A DNA stretch of 64,000 nt from Jannaschia seohaensis (GTDB lineage Bacteria > Pseudomonadota > Alphaproteobacteria > Rhodobacterales > Rhodobacteraceae). Below are positions 1 to 8,880 of this stretch, piece after piece (positions within the stretch are counted from its first letter, which is position 1; each line of letters starts with the position of its first letter). The stretch lies in contig NZ_UETC01000008.1 in NCBI RefSeq assembly GCF_900116765.1, forward strand, positions 62,001 to 126,000, in the 5' to 3' direction. The translations under genes were made by a program, and so were the position numbers. Under the pieces are notes generated by a model. That model saw nothing but the letters and a program-made list of their open reading frames with translations. It was not told where the DNA came from and did no database searches.

Positions 1-3000
1 CTGACGGCTCGACCCATCGCTGCGCAGCGTGGCCTGCGTAACGGTGTCGTCGAGGCGCAGGCCGATGGCCTCGACCATACGCCGGGGCTGCAGGATCGGA
101 TTGCCGTCGGCGTCCCTGATCGCGCCAGACGTGGTGACGCGATCGCCATAGGTCTTGACCCCTTCTCCCGCGAAGATCGTCAGCGGCGCGGGGGTCACGT
201 CCAGCACGCCCGGGGCGTAGGTGATCGCGTAGTTCGTCAGGCCCGTGCCCTGCGCGTCGCTCACCGTGATCGCCGACGTCCCCACCGGCGCGGTGTCCAC
301 CGCTCCGGCGCTCGCCAGCGTCGCGCTGTCTACCGTGTCCGTGAACAGCAGGCCCGTCGTCGAGAACTCGGTCCCGGCGAAGCTCAGCGTCTCGCCATAG
401 GTCTTGCTCTGATCCAGCGCCGTCACCGTCAGCGGGGCCGGCTGCACGTCCAGCACGCCCGGGGCGTAGGTGATCGCGTAGTTCGTCAGGCCCGTGCCCT
501 GCGCGTCGCTCACCGTGATCGCCGACGTCCCCACCGGCGCGGTGTCCACCGCTCCGGCGCTCGCCAGCGTCGCGCTGTCTACCGTGTCCGTGAACAGCAG
601 GCCCGTCGTCGAGATCTCCGTCCCGGCGAAGCTCAGCGTCTCGCCATAGGTCTTGCTCTGATCCAGCGCCGTCACCGTCAGCGGGGCGGGGGTCACTTCG
701 AGCAGACCGTTCAGATAGGAGATATCGTAGTTCTGGAGCCCCGTGCCTTGCGCCGCGCTCGGGACGATCGACTCGAAGCCGACCGGCGCGGTGTCCACCG
801 CCCCGGCGCTCGCCAGAGTGGCGCTGTCCACCGTGTCGCTGAACAGCAAACCTGTCACCGAGATCTCGGTGCCGTCGAAGGTGAAGGGCACGCCGTAGGT
901 CTTGGTCTGATCCAGCGCCGTCACCAAGAGCGGCGCGGGGGTGATCTCGTAGCCGGCGGGCTGTTGGACGAGACGGTAGGTTGTCCCGGGCGAGGTGGTC
1001 CCATCGGGGGCGAATCTGACGGCCGTAATGCTGTTTTCGGCCAACGCGTAGGTGCCCGTTCCGACATCATTCGATGGGAGGACGGGTGTGAACGTCCCCG
1101 GCCCGAAGATGAGCGTGTCGGTGGAGAACACGTAGGCAGGACCCGGCAGCCCTTCGTAAACGGTGCCGGCCGCTGACGGCGTGTCACCGTACTGGAGTGT
1201 GATGGGGTCGAGTTGGGCGAAGAGGACCGGATCTATGGCATAGAGCGCCGGGTCGTGGCCCGCCTCACCGGGTGCCCAGGTCGAAAAGAAATCCCAGCCA
1301 GAACGGGACTGGAAACCCACCGTGTCGCGCAGCTCGTTGGTGGTGACGGCCTCGCCGTAGAACCCTTCTTCTCCAGCGATGGCCGGGAATTGTCCGGTCC
1401 GCTCCTGGTCGAAGAAGCCGGCGGTCACGATCGTGTCTGGGTTGAAGGGGTCGAGCCCGTTCTCACCGATCAGACCGCGGGTCGGGCCGCCGCTGCCCCC
1501 GGGGACGACGGCGCCGGTCGCGAAGACGTTGACCAGCTCGGAGGCGGAGGCGAGGCCCACGAAGCCCCCGATCGCGCCGCCGGAATCGGCCGAGAGATTG
1601 CCGGAGCTGTAGCTGTCCAAGAATGCCGAGTTGGTGGCGTGGCCGGTGTGCCCTCCCAGATCGACGGCGATCCCGGTGGCTGAGACGTCGCCCCGCGCGG
1701 CCGTCCGCGTGAACGTCCCCCCCTGGGAGAGGCCGGCGAAGCCGCCGACCCCCGGACCGAAGGAGGCCGCGCCGCCAGCATAGGTAAAGTTGACAGTTCC
1801 CGTCGCCTCGGAATTCAGGATGTCCCCTTCGTTCCAGCCAACCAGACCGCCCACGCCGCCTTCCGACGCCCCCGTGGCGGCGACAGTCGCCCGCGAAGAA
1901 ATGGCGCTCGCAGTGGCGAGCGGGATGTTCCAACCGATGGCGCCGCCGACATAGGCGGTCGAGGCGTCCACCGTCAGGACGTCGACATTGCCGGCCGCCA
2001 CGTTCCCCGCCGCCGAGGCGATGCCGACCGTCCCCTCATTGGCGCCCACCAGGCCGCCGACGAAGGTCGCGCCCAGCCGGTTCGACGTCACGTCGATCAG
2101 GGCGCTCGTCGCCACATCCTCGACGATGCCGTCTGAAAACCCCGCGATGCCGCCGACCTGATTGACGACACCGATGGTGGAGAGATCCCCTTCGGGAACA
2201 GTGCTGGAGACCAGGATCACCCCTTCGGCTGTCGCGTCCTGAACGACGCCGCCCGTGATGGAACCGACAACCCCTCCGACATCGAGATCGTTCAGGAAGG
2301 GCTCGGATGCGAAGACAGTCGCGGTGGACCGGATGCCGGTCAGATCGGTATTGGACGCGAGGCCCACCACGCCTCCGACAGCGCTGGCGTCCAGGCCGCT
2401 GACGATGCTGGCCGCGTCGATCGCGACATCCGCGATCGTGGAGCCAAGCGCGATAGCCGCCAGGCCGCCGACGTTCTGCGCACCCTCGATATTCGCGCCT
2501 GCGAGACCGAGAGACGTGACAACGGCCCCGTTGAGTTGCCCGAATAGCCCGGCTTCCGGGAAGCTGGACGTCAGACCGGAGATGACGGCCCCGCCGCCAT
2601 CCAGGGTGCCGACGAAGCTCAGCTCGGTATTGCCGATGGGCAGGAACCCGCCCGGCCCCGCCGTCAGCCCCCGGCCGACATTCCAGTTCGCGGTGCCCGA
2701 CGCATCGATATCGCCGCCCAGCCGGAAATTGCGGCTCCGCAGCGTGTTCCCGGCCAGAGCCTGCAACCCGTAGACATCGGTGATCACGTAAGGATCCGTC
2801 GCGCTTCCGCTGCCGCCCTCGGTGCGCAGGAAGGTGCCGGTGGGGTTGAACTGGAAGTCCTGCGCGAAGAACGGCGAGAGCGTGCCCTCCTGCGTCCAGC
2901 TTCCATCGAAATTGAAGGTGCCGCCGACCGAGACCGAGCCGGAGCCGCCGTTGCGCTCGAACACGGTGCCGCCGACGACGTTCACGTTCCCAGCCGCCTG

Positions 3001-4644
3001 AAGCACGAGCGACGAGACATCGGTGATCGTGCCGAAGCCGAAGCTGATGTCGCCGTCCGCCACCATGCGGAACGTGCCGTTGATCGCCGAGACATTCGCG
3101 TTGATCGCGATGTTGTTGTCGGCCTCGAACGAAAGCGTGGTTGGCGCCGTCCAGGAAATGTTGGCGTTTAGCGTGATGTCGCCGGCACTGGTCTCGATCG
3201 AATCGAAGGTCGAGAGCGTCACGTTGGTCGTCGCGAGATCCGCTTGGATGGTCGCCGGGTCGACGTCGCCCGGAACGGTGATGTTGACCGGGTCGAGCAG
3301 CAGCAGGCCCCACTCGCCCGACGGCGCGCGGGTGTCAGCGGAACCGCTCCAGCTGAGGCCCTCGCTTGCGGAGACCTCGATGAAGCCCCCATCGCCACCC
3401 TCGGGCCCGGCCGTGGCCGAGAGCGTGGCCGCCACGTCGGTCCCTTCGTCGGACCAGAACACGATGGAGCCGCCATCGCCGCCGTTCAGGCCATCGGCGC
3501 GGACGGTGGTCTCCGCGTCCGCGCTGACGCGCTTGGCGCGCAGCAAAGTGCCGCCTCCGCCCGCCTCGCCGCCAAGGCGGATCGAGCCCGCGCTCTCGCC
3601 GCTGACGTCGAGCGTGGCACCGAAGAAGGCCAGCGTCTCGCCCGAGACCTCGATCACGGCGGGCCGCGCCGCGGGCCGCTCGCTGACCGGCAGAGCCGCC
3701 ACCTGACGCTGGCGCGTGGCCGGCGCGTCGCGGGTCGTGGCCTGCCCCGAGACCGTCACGCGGCCGCCTTCGCCGCCGCCCAGCACGATTTGTCCGCCGA
3801 TCTTCTGGACCGAGCGCGCCTCGGCGGTGCCGGACAGGTTGATCGCGTTGCGCACCGCGTTGCGGGCGGTGGCCGCCGACATCTCGATGCGGCCGCCATC
3901 GGCGCTGACCGTGCCGGAGTTCTTGATGAGCGCCGAGGGATCGCCATCCCCGGCCGAGGGGATCGCGACTTGCAGGAAGCCGTCGCCCGACAGGTCCAGC
4001 GTCACCCGCTCGCCCGCGCCGAAGCCGATCTGGCCCAACGGCACCGAAACCGTGCCCCGGTTGTCGACCCGGCCGCCGAGCAGCGCGGCGTAGCCGCCGC
4101 GACCAACGGTGATCGTGCCGGCATTGGTCACCCCGGCAGAGGCGCCATTGCCCTCGAAGTCCAACTGCCCGCGGCTGAAATTCTCGTCCGTGATGTCCAG
4201 GGTCGAGGCGACGAAGCCGCCGCCCGTGTTCACCTGCCCCGTCGGCCCGATGAAGATACCGTTGGGGTTGACCACGAAAACGCGGCCGGGGGCGTTGATT
4301 TGCCCGTGGATCGCGCTGCCGCCCGGGCCCGTCACCCGGTTCAGGATCGCGCTCCCGCTGCCGGGCTGGGCGATATCGACGCGGTTGCCCTGGCCAACCG
4401 AGAAACCGTCCCAGTTGATGATCGCGGAATTGGACCTCTGGGTGATCCCGAGCGCCCCGCCCGACGCGGACCCGATCGTGACGTCGCCCGCCGCCACGCG
4501 GCCACCGGTCGGCAGCGCGCCCTGGGCCAGGGCCGCGCCCGGCATCAGCGCGACCGACATCAGCAGGAGCGCGCGCAGCCGCGCCGCGCGGGCGCTAGAA
4601 GCGGTAGTTCCCAGAGAGGCTGACGCGCGTGTTGTCCGGACCAT
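1..4644 (-). CDS. TpsA-type exoprotein (haemagglutinin/adhesin), 3' end outside window
   Basis: This is the secreted partner of a two-partner (type Vb) secretion system. One minus-strand frame stays open from 4644 to the left edge, at least 1,548 codons, so the C-terminus is missing. The chosen ATG at 4644 lies within the 3' end of the transporter gene (50-bp overlap); it gives a long signal peptide ending ...MPGAALAQ, with cleavage expected after residue 40. The TPS recognition domain follows, with the hallmark FVVNPNGIFIG around residues 123-133. Residues of about 650-1115 are rich in GLUG-like repeats (GGFVG, GGLVGWNEG). After residue 1230 come MBG-type Ig-like repeats starting KTYG. In this family the exoprotein forms a beta-helix on the cell surface and acts as an adhesin or contact toxin; which it is cannot be judged without the C-terminus. 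A later in-frame ATG (residue 29) is a possible alternative start. Confidence 0.88.
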   Translation of the reverse strand, partial: MVRTTRASASLGTTASSARAARLRALLLMSVALMPGAALAQGALPTGGRVAAGDVTIGSASGGALGITQRSNSAIINWDGFSVGQGNRVDIAQPGSGSAILNRVTGPGGSAIHGQINAPGRVFVVNPNGIFIGPTGQVNTGGGFVASTLDITDENFSRGQLDFEGNGASAGVTNAGTITVGRGGYAALLGGRVDNRGTVSVPLGQIGFGAGERVTLDLSGDGFLQVAIPSAGDGDPSALIKNSGTVSADGGRIEMSAATARNAVRNAINLSGTAEARSVQKIGGQIVLGGGEGGRVTVSGQATTRDAPATRQRQVAALPVSERPAARPAVIEVSGETLAFFGATLDVSGESAGSIRLGGEAGGGGTLLRAKRVSADAETTVRADGLNGGDGGSIVFWSDEGTDVAATLSATAGPEGGDGGFIEVSASEGLSWSGSADTRAPSGEWGLLLLDPVNITVPGDVDPATIQADLATTNVTLSTFDSIETSAGDITLNANISWTAPTTLSFEADNNIAINANVSAINGTFRMVADGDISFGFGTITDVSSLVLQAAGNVNVVGGTVFERNGGSGSVSVGGTFNFDGSWTQEGTLSPFFAQDFQFNPTGTFLRTEGGSGSATDPYVITDVYGLQALAGNTLRSRNFRLGGDIDASGTANWNVGRGLTAGPGGFLPIGNTELSFVGTLDGGGAVISGLTSSFPEAGLFGQLNGAVVTSLGLAGANIEGAQNVGGLAAIALGSTIADVAIDAASIVSGLDASAVGGVVGLASNTDLTGIRSTATVFASEPFLNDLDVGGVVGSITGGVVQDATAEGVILVSSTVPEGDLSTIGVVNQVGGIAGFSDGIVEDVATSALIDVTSNRLGATFVGGLVGANEGTVGIASAAGNVAAGNVDVLTVDASTAYVGGAIGWNIPLATASAISSRATVAATGASEGGVGGLVGWNEGDILNSEATGTVNFTYAGGAASFGPGVGGFAGLSQGGTFTRTAARGDVSATGIAVDLGGHTGHATNSAFLDSYSSGNLSADSGGAIGGFVGLASASELVNVFATGAVVPGGSGGPTRGLIGENGLDPFNPDTIVTAGFFDQERTGQFPAIAGEEGFYGEAVTTNELRDTVGFQSRSGWDFFSTWAPGEAGHDPALYAIDPVLFAQLDPITLQYGDTPSAAGTVYEGLPGPAYVFSTDTLIFGPGTFTPVLPSNDVGTGTYALAENSITAVRFAPDGTTSPGTTYRLVQQPAGYEITPAPLLVTALDQTKTYGVPFTFDGTEISVTGLLFSDTVDSATLASAGAVDTAPVGFESIVPSAAQGTGLQNYDISYLNGLLEVTPAPLTVTALDQSKTYGETLSFAGTEISTTGLLFTDTVDSATLASAGAVDTAPVGTSAITVSDAQGTGLTNYAITYAPGVLDVQPAPLTVTALDQSKTYGETLSFAGTEFSTTGLLFTDTVDSATLASAGAVDTAPVGTSAITVSDAQGTGLTNYAITYAPGVLDVTPAPLTIFAGEGVKTYGDRVTTSGAIRDADGNPILQPRRMVEAIGLRLDDTVTQATLRSDGSSRQ
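197..943 (-). repeat. 249-bp tandem repeats coding MBG-like Ig domains of TpsA
   Basis: Three consecutive units of exactly 249 bp (83 codons) begin at 197, 446 and 695. The first two are almost identical at the nucleotide level, differing in only a few bases near the ends, while the third has diverged. Each encodes a domain running from KTYG through DTVDSATLASAG to TVTALD. The near-identity points to recent duplication, so repeat number may vary between strains. Confidence 0.85.
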
Positions 4645-6325
4645 GGTCTCGTTCCCCCTTGCCGATTTCCAGCCGGATCGAACCGGCCTGGAACCGAGAA
4701 CCGGTATTCAAATTCAGATCTATGCCCAGGCCGTAGGCATAGGCGCTCTCGCTCGAAAACTCTTCGGCCGTTGGCTGCTCCAACGTGACGCCGCCCGCGG
4801 CGACGAAGGCATAGGGCGCGAAGCCGAACTCTTGGCCGCCCAGCGTGACCGGGCGCGGGCTGGCCATCTCGGCGCGCACCGACCAGCCGCTATCGCCCCG
4901 CAGGTCGCCGCTGTCGAAGGCCGACAGGTCCGACGGGCCCGAGATAGAGATCAGCTCCGCCGTGGGAAGCGGGTCACCAAAGGACCATTGCAGCCGCGCG
5001 CTGGCGTTCAGCGTGAACAGCTCCGACAGGCGACGGCTATGGGAGAAGGAGGCGTTGATCTTGGTGAAATCCGCATCCGCCCCCTCCCGCGACAAACCGA
5101 CCCCGCTGCCCGCCGCGTCTTCGAGCGAGCGCGCGCCCCAAATGTCGAGCCCCTTCGACAGAACGACATTCGCCGTCGAAAACGAGTCGTCCGCATGGAT
5201 GAAGGACAGCGCGCCGCTGGCGCGCAGCACGGTGGTCTGATCCTCGTAGAGGTCGGAATCGGCGCCGCCGCCGATGAAAGTCTGGCTGTCCTGCTGACGA
5301 TCGATGGCGATCTGCGTCGTCACGTTCAGCGAGCGGGACCGGATATAGGGGTAGAGCAGGCGGAACGACTGCCGCTCGAACAGGGAGCGGGTGGGCGCAT
5401 CGTCATCGTCGGGCTCGGTCTCGCTATGGGTGAACTCCGCGTTGAAGGACAGGCCCGAGCCGCCCAACGGCACCACGAAACCGCCGGCGACCACGCGGTA
5501 GCGCGGATCGGAGGACAGCACCCCATGGGGCGCGAAAGAGGTCCGCACGTAGAAGGTCTCGCCCTGACTCAGAGGGCTGTTCAGCTCCAGTCCGGCGCTC
5601 AGCGCGACCTCGTCCAACTCGTCGGGGAGGCGGTTGTCGAAGCCGACGAATCCGGTCACGCCCCGGAACTCGGGATCGAGCGACAGGACGGTGCCGCCCG
5701 GTCGCTCGCCCGTGGCCAGAGCGGTGTTAAGCGCCACGCCGGGCGTATCGCCCGCCAGCAACAGCTGACGCTCCAAATCGCGCAATTGCAGGCCGGTGCG
5801 GCCCAGCAACGGTGCCGTCAGCCGATCGAGACGGGCGCGGACCTCCGGCGGGGCGTTCGAAGTGTCGATCGTCTCGACGAAGCCGTCGACGACGGTGACG
5901 CGCAGCGTGCCGCCATCGGCGAGGCTCTGCTGCGGTAGCACCACGCGGGCCAGCACGAAGCCCGCATCGGCATAGGCCGCCTCCAGCGCGGCCGTGGCTT
6001 CGAACAGTTCGGAGACGGGAATGCGGCCGCGGGTCAGGCGGGCGCGGAACGCCTCGTTGACCTCCTGAAGTTCCGCGAAGGCCCCTTCCAGCACGACGCC
6101 GCCCAGGGTGATTCCGATCTCATCGGCCCCCGGAGGCGCGGTGGTGCCCGCCGCGCCCGAGAAGACGATGCGCCCGCCCAACGGGGCGAGGTCCGGCCGG
6201 AAACTCTCCGGCGTGACCGAACTGGCCGTCTGCGACAGACCCGCCATCGGCAGCGCGGCAATAGCCACGCCTATAAGGATCGCGCGCGCCGCGGCTCCAC
6301 GTTTCGGCACTGTGCTGCTGATCAT
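4595..6325 (-). CDS. TpsB outer-membrane transporter (ShlB/FhaC/HecB family)
   Basis: This 576-residue protein is the outer-membrane pore that exports the adjacent TpsA. It has a signal peptide (hydrophobic stretch about residues 14-30), a POTRA_2-type domain around residues 70-150 (LEGAF..., VLPQQSLADGG, VVDGFVETI), and a C-terminal beta-barrel from about residue 200. The barrel ends in Phe (GNYRF), the aromatic terminus recognised by the Bam machinery. The length matches the family. The gene lies upstream of tpsA and overlaps it by 50 bp, so the two are probably translated from one message. In the 145-bp space before it, TCGACA followed after 17 bp by TAGGCT is a weak promoter candidate. 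The Shine-Dalgarno sequence before the ATG at 6325 is not strong. Confidence 0.93.
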   Translation of the reverse strand: MISSTVPKRGAAARAILIGVAIAALPMAGLSQTASSVTPESFRPDLAPLGGRIVFSGAAGTTAPPGADEIGITLGGVVLEGAFAELQEVNEAFRARLTRGRIPVSELFEATAALEAAYADAGFVLARVVLPQQSLADGGTLRVTVVDGFVETIDTSNAPPEVRARLDRLTAPLLGRTGLQLRDLERQLLLAGDTPGVALNTALATGERPGGTVLSLDPEFRGVTGFVGFDNRLPDELDEVALSAGLELNSPLSQGETFYVRTSFAPHGVLSSDPRYRVVAGGFVVPLGGSGLSFNAEFTHSETEPDDDDAPTRSLFERQSFRLLYPYIRSRSLNVTTQIAIDRQQDSQTFIGGGADSDLYEDQTTVLRASGALSFIHADDSFSTANVVLSKGLDIWGARSLEDAAGSGVGLSREGADADFTKINASFSHSRRLSELFTLNASARLQWSFGDPLPTAELISISGPSDLSAFDSGDLRGDSGWSVRAEMASPRPVTLGGQEFGFAPYAFVAAGGVTLEQPTAEEFSSESAYAYGLGIDLNLNTGSRFQAGSIRLEIGKGERDHGPDNTRVSLSGNYRF

Positions 6326-6470
6326 CCGCGGCCCCCAAAGACGTCGATGAAAGACTCCTAACGTAACGTTAATGATTGAAGCCTAGCCACGCGTCAGGCG
6401 GTTGTCGAAAGTTTTTCGCATGGCGTGACCGCCCTGCACGCAAAAGGGCGGAAAATCCCGGCCCCGTGGG

Positions 6471-7139
6471 TCAGCTCAGCGCCTGGAACTCCACCCGGCG
6501 GTTTTCGTCGGCGGCCGGGTCGGACCCGTCGAGGGGGAATCGCTCGCCCATGCCGGTGGTCTCCAGCCGCTCGGGCGCGATCCCGCACTCATCGACGAAA
6601 TACCGTGCCACCTCACGGGCCCGCAGGGTCGAGAGCCGCTCGTTGTAAGCCTCCGTCCCCGCGCTGTCGGTATGCCCCACGATGCGGATCCGCTCCAGGT
6701 CGCTGCCCTGAATCACCTCGCACATCGTGTCGAGGGTCGGCTTTTGGCTCGGCTCGATGGCGGCGCTGTCGAAAGCGAAGGAAATCTGAAGGTTCACCTG
6801 GAGGCTCGGGTCGAGCTTGGCGAAGACGACGGGCGTGACCTCGTCAGCGGCGGGGGGCTGGGCCTCGTCCGCGGCGACGGTGGCGGTCTCGGTGGCGGAG
6901 ACCGCCGGGGCGGCGCCGTCCACGGTAACCAGTTCCAGCCCGCGGGTGGCGCCTTGACCGCCGAGGCCCAGCCCCCGCGTGGCGCCCAGCTCGCCATCCT
7001 CGCCGGTCTGAGAGAACAGATCCCGCTGGGCATTGAGCCGCTCGATGATCTCCTCGGCGGAGAGCCCCTGCGCTACGGCGGAAAGCGGCAGCAGGGCCAG
7101 GATCGCGGTCAGGGACAGGGCATCGCGAAATTTCGGCAT
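6471..7139 (-). CDS. OmpA-family peptidoglycan-binding protein
   Basis: A 222-residue exported protein with a clear signal peptide (LTAILALLPLSAVAQG, residues 9-25), a low-complexity middle, and a C-terminal OmpA-like domain (about 115-222). The peptidoglycan-binding signature is intact: IRIVGHTDSAGTEAYNERLS, then DENRRVEF near the end. The family anchors the outer membrane or protein complexes to peptidoglycan. It sits between the TPS pair and the T6SS locus and is divergent from pppA with 111 bp between. OmpA-domain proteins often accompany T6SS clusters, so it may help anchor the machine, but a general envelope role is equally possible. There is no beta-barrel domain, so it is either lipid-free periplasmic or attached only through peptidoglycan. 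Confidence 0.85.
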   Translation of the reverse strand: MPKFRDALSLTAILALLPLSAVAQGLSAEEIIERLNAQRDLFSQTGEDGELGATRGLGLGGQGATRGLELVTVDGAAPAVSATETATVAADEAQPPAADEVTPVVFAKLDPSLQVNLQISFAFDSAAIEPSQKPTLDTMCEVIQGSDLERIRIVGHTDSAGTEAYNERLSTLRAREVARYFVDECGIAPERLETTGMGERFPLDGSDPAADENRRVEFQALS

Positions 7140-7250
7140 GGGGGGCCTCGCTTCGAATTCGGTGACGAAGATGATTGACGCTACGCTATCATCCCGCCAC
7201 CGTCAGACCAGTCTTTTCGACACGCGTCAGTTTTGCGTCTGCGGGGTCCG

Positions 7251-8000
7251 ATGACACAACCGAAGACCCGTATCCCGGTTTTAAGGCATGCCGCCGCGCG
7301 GCGCTTTTCGGGTGCGGGGCTGACCCATGTCGGCCGCGTGAGGGAGCGGAACGAGGATCAGATCCTGACCGATCCCTGGGGCACGCTCTGGGCGGTGGCC
7401 GACGGGATGGGGGGCCATGGCCGGGGGGATGTGGCCAGCGAGATCGTCATCGACCGGCTGATCGAGCTGTCGAACGACACCCTCGACACCGCGCGCCTGA
7501 TCGACGCGCTCAAGCAGGCGAATGACGACATCCTGGCGCGGGCCGATGGGCGCACCATGGGCGCGACGGCGATCGCGGCGGCGATCCAACCCGGCGGCGC
7601 GTCAATCGTCTGGGCCGGGGATTGCCGCGCCTATCTGTGGCGCGACGGGACGCTGCGCCTGCTGACGCGCGATCACACCGTGGTGCAGGAGCTCATCGAG
7701 GAGGGACTCTTGCGCGAGGACCAGCGCGAGACCCATCCCGAGCGTCATGTCGTCACCCGCGCGGTCGGCGTCCAGCCGGATCTGGAGCCCGACAGCCTGT
7801 CCCTGCCGATGGTGGCGGACGATATGCTGATGCTCTGCTCCGACGGGCTGACCGCCTGCGTCAGCGGCGAGACGGCGGCGGGCGCCTTCGCGCGCAGCGA
7901 CGATCCCGAACGGGTCGTGCGCGCCCTGGTGACCGAGGCGCTCCATGCGGGCGCGCCCGACAACGTCTCGGTCGTGGTCGTCCGCGCGGAACGGAACTGA
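7251..8000 (+). CDS. pppA: PppA, PP2C-type Ser/Thr phosphatase of the T6SS
   Basis: A 249-residue PP2C-family phosphatase. The metal-binding motifs are present: GRVRERNED (28-36), AVADGMGGHGRGD (48-60), a central GDCRAYLWRDG, LCSDGLTACVSGE, and a terminal DNVSVVVV. In T6SS clusters PppA removes the phosphate that PpkA places on the FHA protein (TagH here), switching secretion down. A TTG 18 bp upstream could extend the frame, but the ATG at 7251 fits family length better. It begins a plus-strand group; the next gene starts 4 bp after its stop. The kinase partner lies at the far end of the locus (42328-44412). Confidence 0.93.
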   Translation: MTQPKTRIPVLRHAAARRFSGAGLTHVGRVRERNEDQILTDPWGTLWAVADGMGGHGRGDVASEIVIDRLIELSNDTLDTARLIDALKQANDDILARADGRTMGATAIAAAIQPGGASIVWAGDCRAYLWRDGTLRLLTRDHTVVQELIEEGLLREDQRETHPERHVVTRAVGVQPDLEPDSLSLPMVADDMLMLCSDGLTACVSGETAAGAFARSDDPERVVRALVTEALHAGAPDNVSVVVVRAERN

Positions 8001-8004
8001 GCCG

Positions 8005-8880
8005 ATGCGGCAGGGGACGCTTATCGGGCCGGTGATCGTGGCGATCGGATTGGTTGTCGCCGCCCTCTCTTTCGCGATCGTCACCGCGCTGCTTCAGACC
8101 GCCGATGGCAGCGTCGAGCTGCGCCTCGCGCGGGGCGAGGACGACCTGGAAGAACTGCGCCGCGAGGTCGCGCGCCTCGACAGCGCGCTGCGCGACGCGG
8201 AGGCCGAGTTGGCCCGCCTCGCCGAGGAGCAAGCGTTGCTGGCCTCGCGCGCACCGGCGACTGCCGCGCCGGCCGACATCACCGTCCCCTCCCCCACCAT
8301 CACCGGCGAGGACGACGCGGTCGATCATGGCGGCTTCGAGGGCATGACCGATGTCGGAATTCTGGCCAAGGACCGGTTCAACAAGGGCATCACCCAGCCG
8401 CGCAACCGCGTCATGCTGGAGGTTCTCGGCCATCCCCGCACCAGCTATGGCGAGAGCTGCCAGGGCGTCACGCAGACGCGGCTGCGCTCCCTGATGGAGA
8501 CGCGGCAGGTCGGGCCGATTCGCGTGACGATGATCAAACCCGCGCTCGACAGCCTGGAACGGATCATGGCCAAGCTGAGGGAATCTGAGCCCGCCCTCCA
8601 CGACGCGCTGGGCACGGCGGGCGCGCTCTGTGTGCGGCTCATTCGCGGGTCGCGGTCGAGCGTGTCGAACCATTCCTGGGGCACCGCCATCGACGTGAAG
8701 TTGCAAGGCCAGTTGGACGGGTTCGGGGACGGGGGCACGCAGTTCGGGTTGCTGCTTTTGGCCGAACTCTTCAACGAAGAGGGCTGGTATTGGGGCGCGA
8801 CCTATAATCGCGAGGACTCGATGCATTTCGAGGTCGGGGTCGAAACGCTGCGCCGGTGGCAGGCCGAGGGCCTGCTGTGA
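8005..8880 (+). CDS. Membrane-anchored M15-family peptidoglycan peptidase
   Basis: A 291-residue protein with one N-terminal transmembrane helix (about residues 7-30), a charged coiled coil (38-80), and a C-terminal zinc peptidase domain of the M15_4 (VanY-like) type. The metal-site signature SNHSWGTAID (221-230) supplies His223 and Asp230, and EDSMHFEV supplies His274. Members cleave peptide bonds in peptidoglycan stems or cross-links. The topology places the catalytic domain in the periplasm. The gene lies 4 bp after pppA, and its stop overlaps the start of the TssL-TssM chimera (GTGA), which argues for a role in the secretion machine. Acinetobacter T6SS uses an M15-like peptidase, TagX, to open the wall for assembly; this protein may do the same, though that is inference from domain and position. 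Confidence 0.85.
   Translation: MRQGTLIGPVIVAIGLVVAALSFAIVTALLQTADGSVELRLARGEDDLEELRREVARLDSALRDAEAELARLAEEQALLASRAPATAAPADITVPSPTITGEDDAVDHGGFEGMTDVGILAKDRFNKGITQPRNRVMLEVLGHPRTSYGESCQGVTQTRLRSLMETRQVGPIRVTMIKPALDSLERIMAKLRESEPALHDALGTAGALCVRLIRGSRSSVSNHSWGTAIDVKLQGQLDGFGDGGTQFGLLLLAELFNEEGWYWGATYNREDSMHFEVGVETLRRWQAEGLL

Noticed and set aside
2036-3706. Frames of 425 and 227 residues inside the TpsA region
   Set aside because: The TpsA frame itself is open through the entire region and shows the expected repeats; these are out-of-frame shadows.
7171-7200. TTGACG and TATCAT upstream of pppA as a promoter
   Set aside because: Only 6 bp separate the two elements, far less than the 16-18 bp needed.
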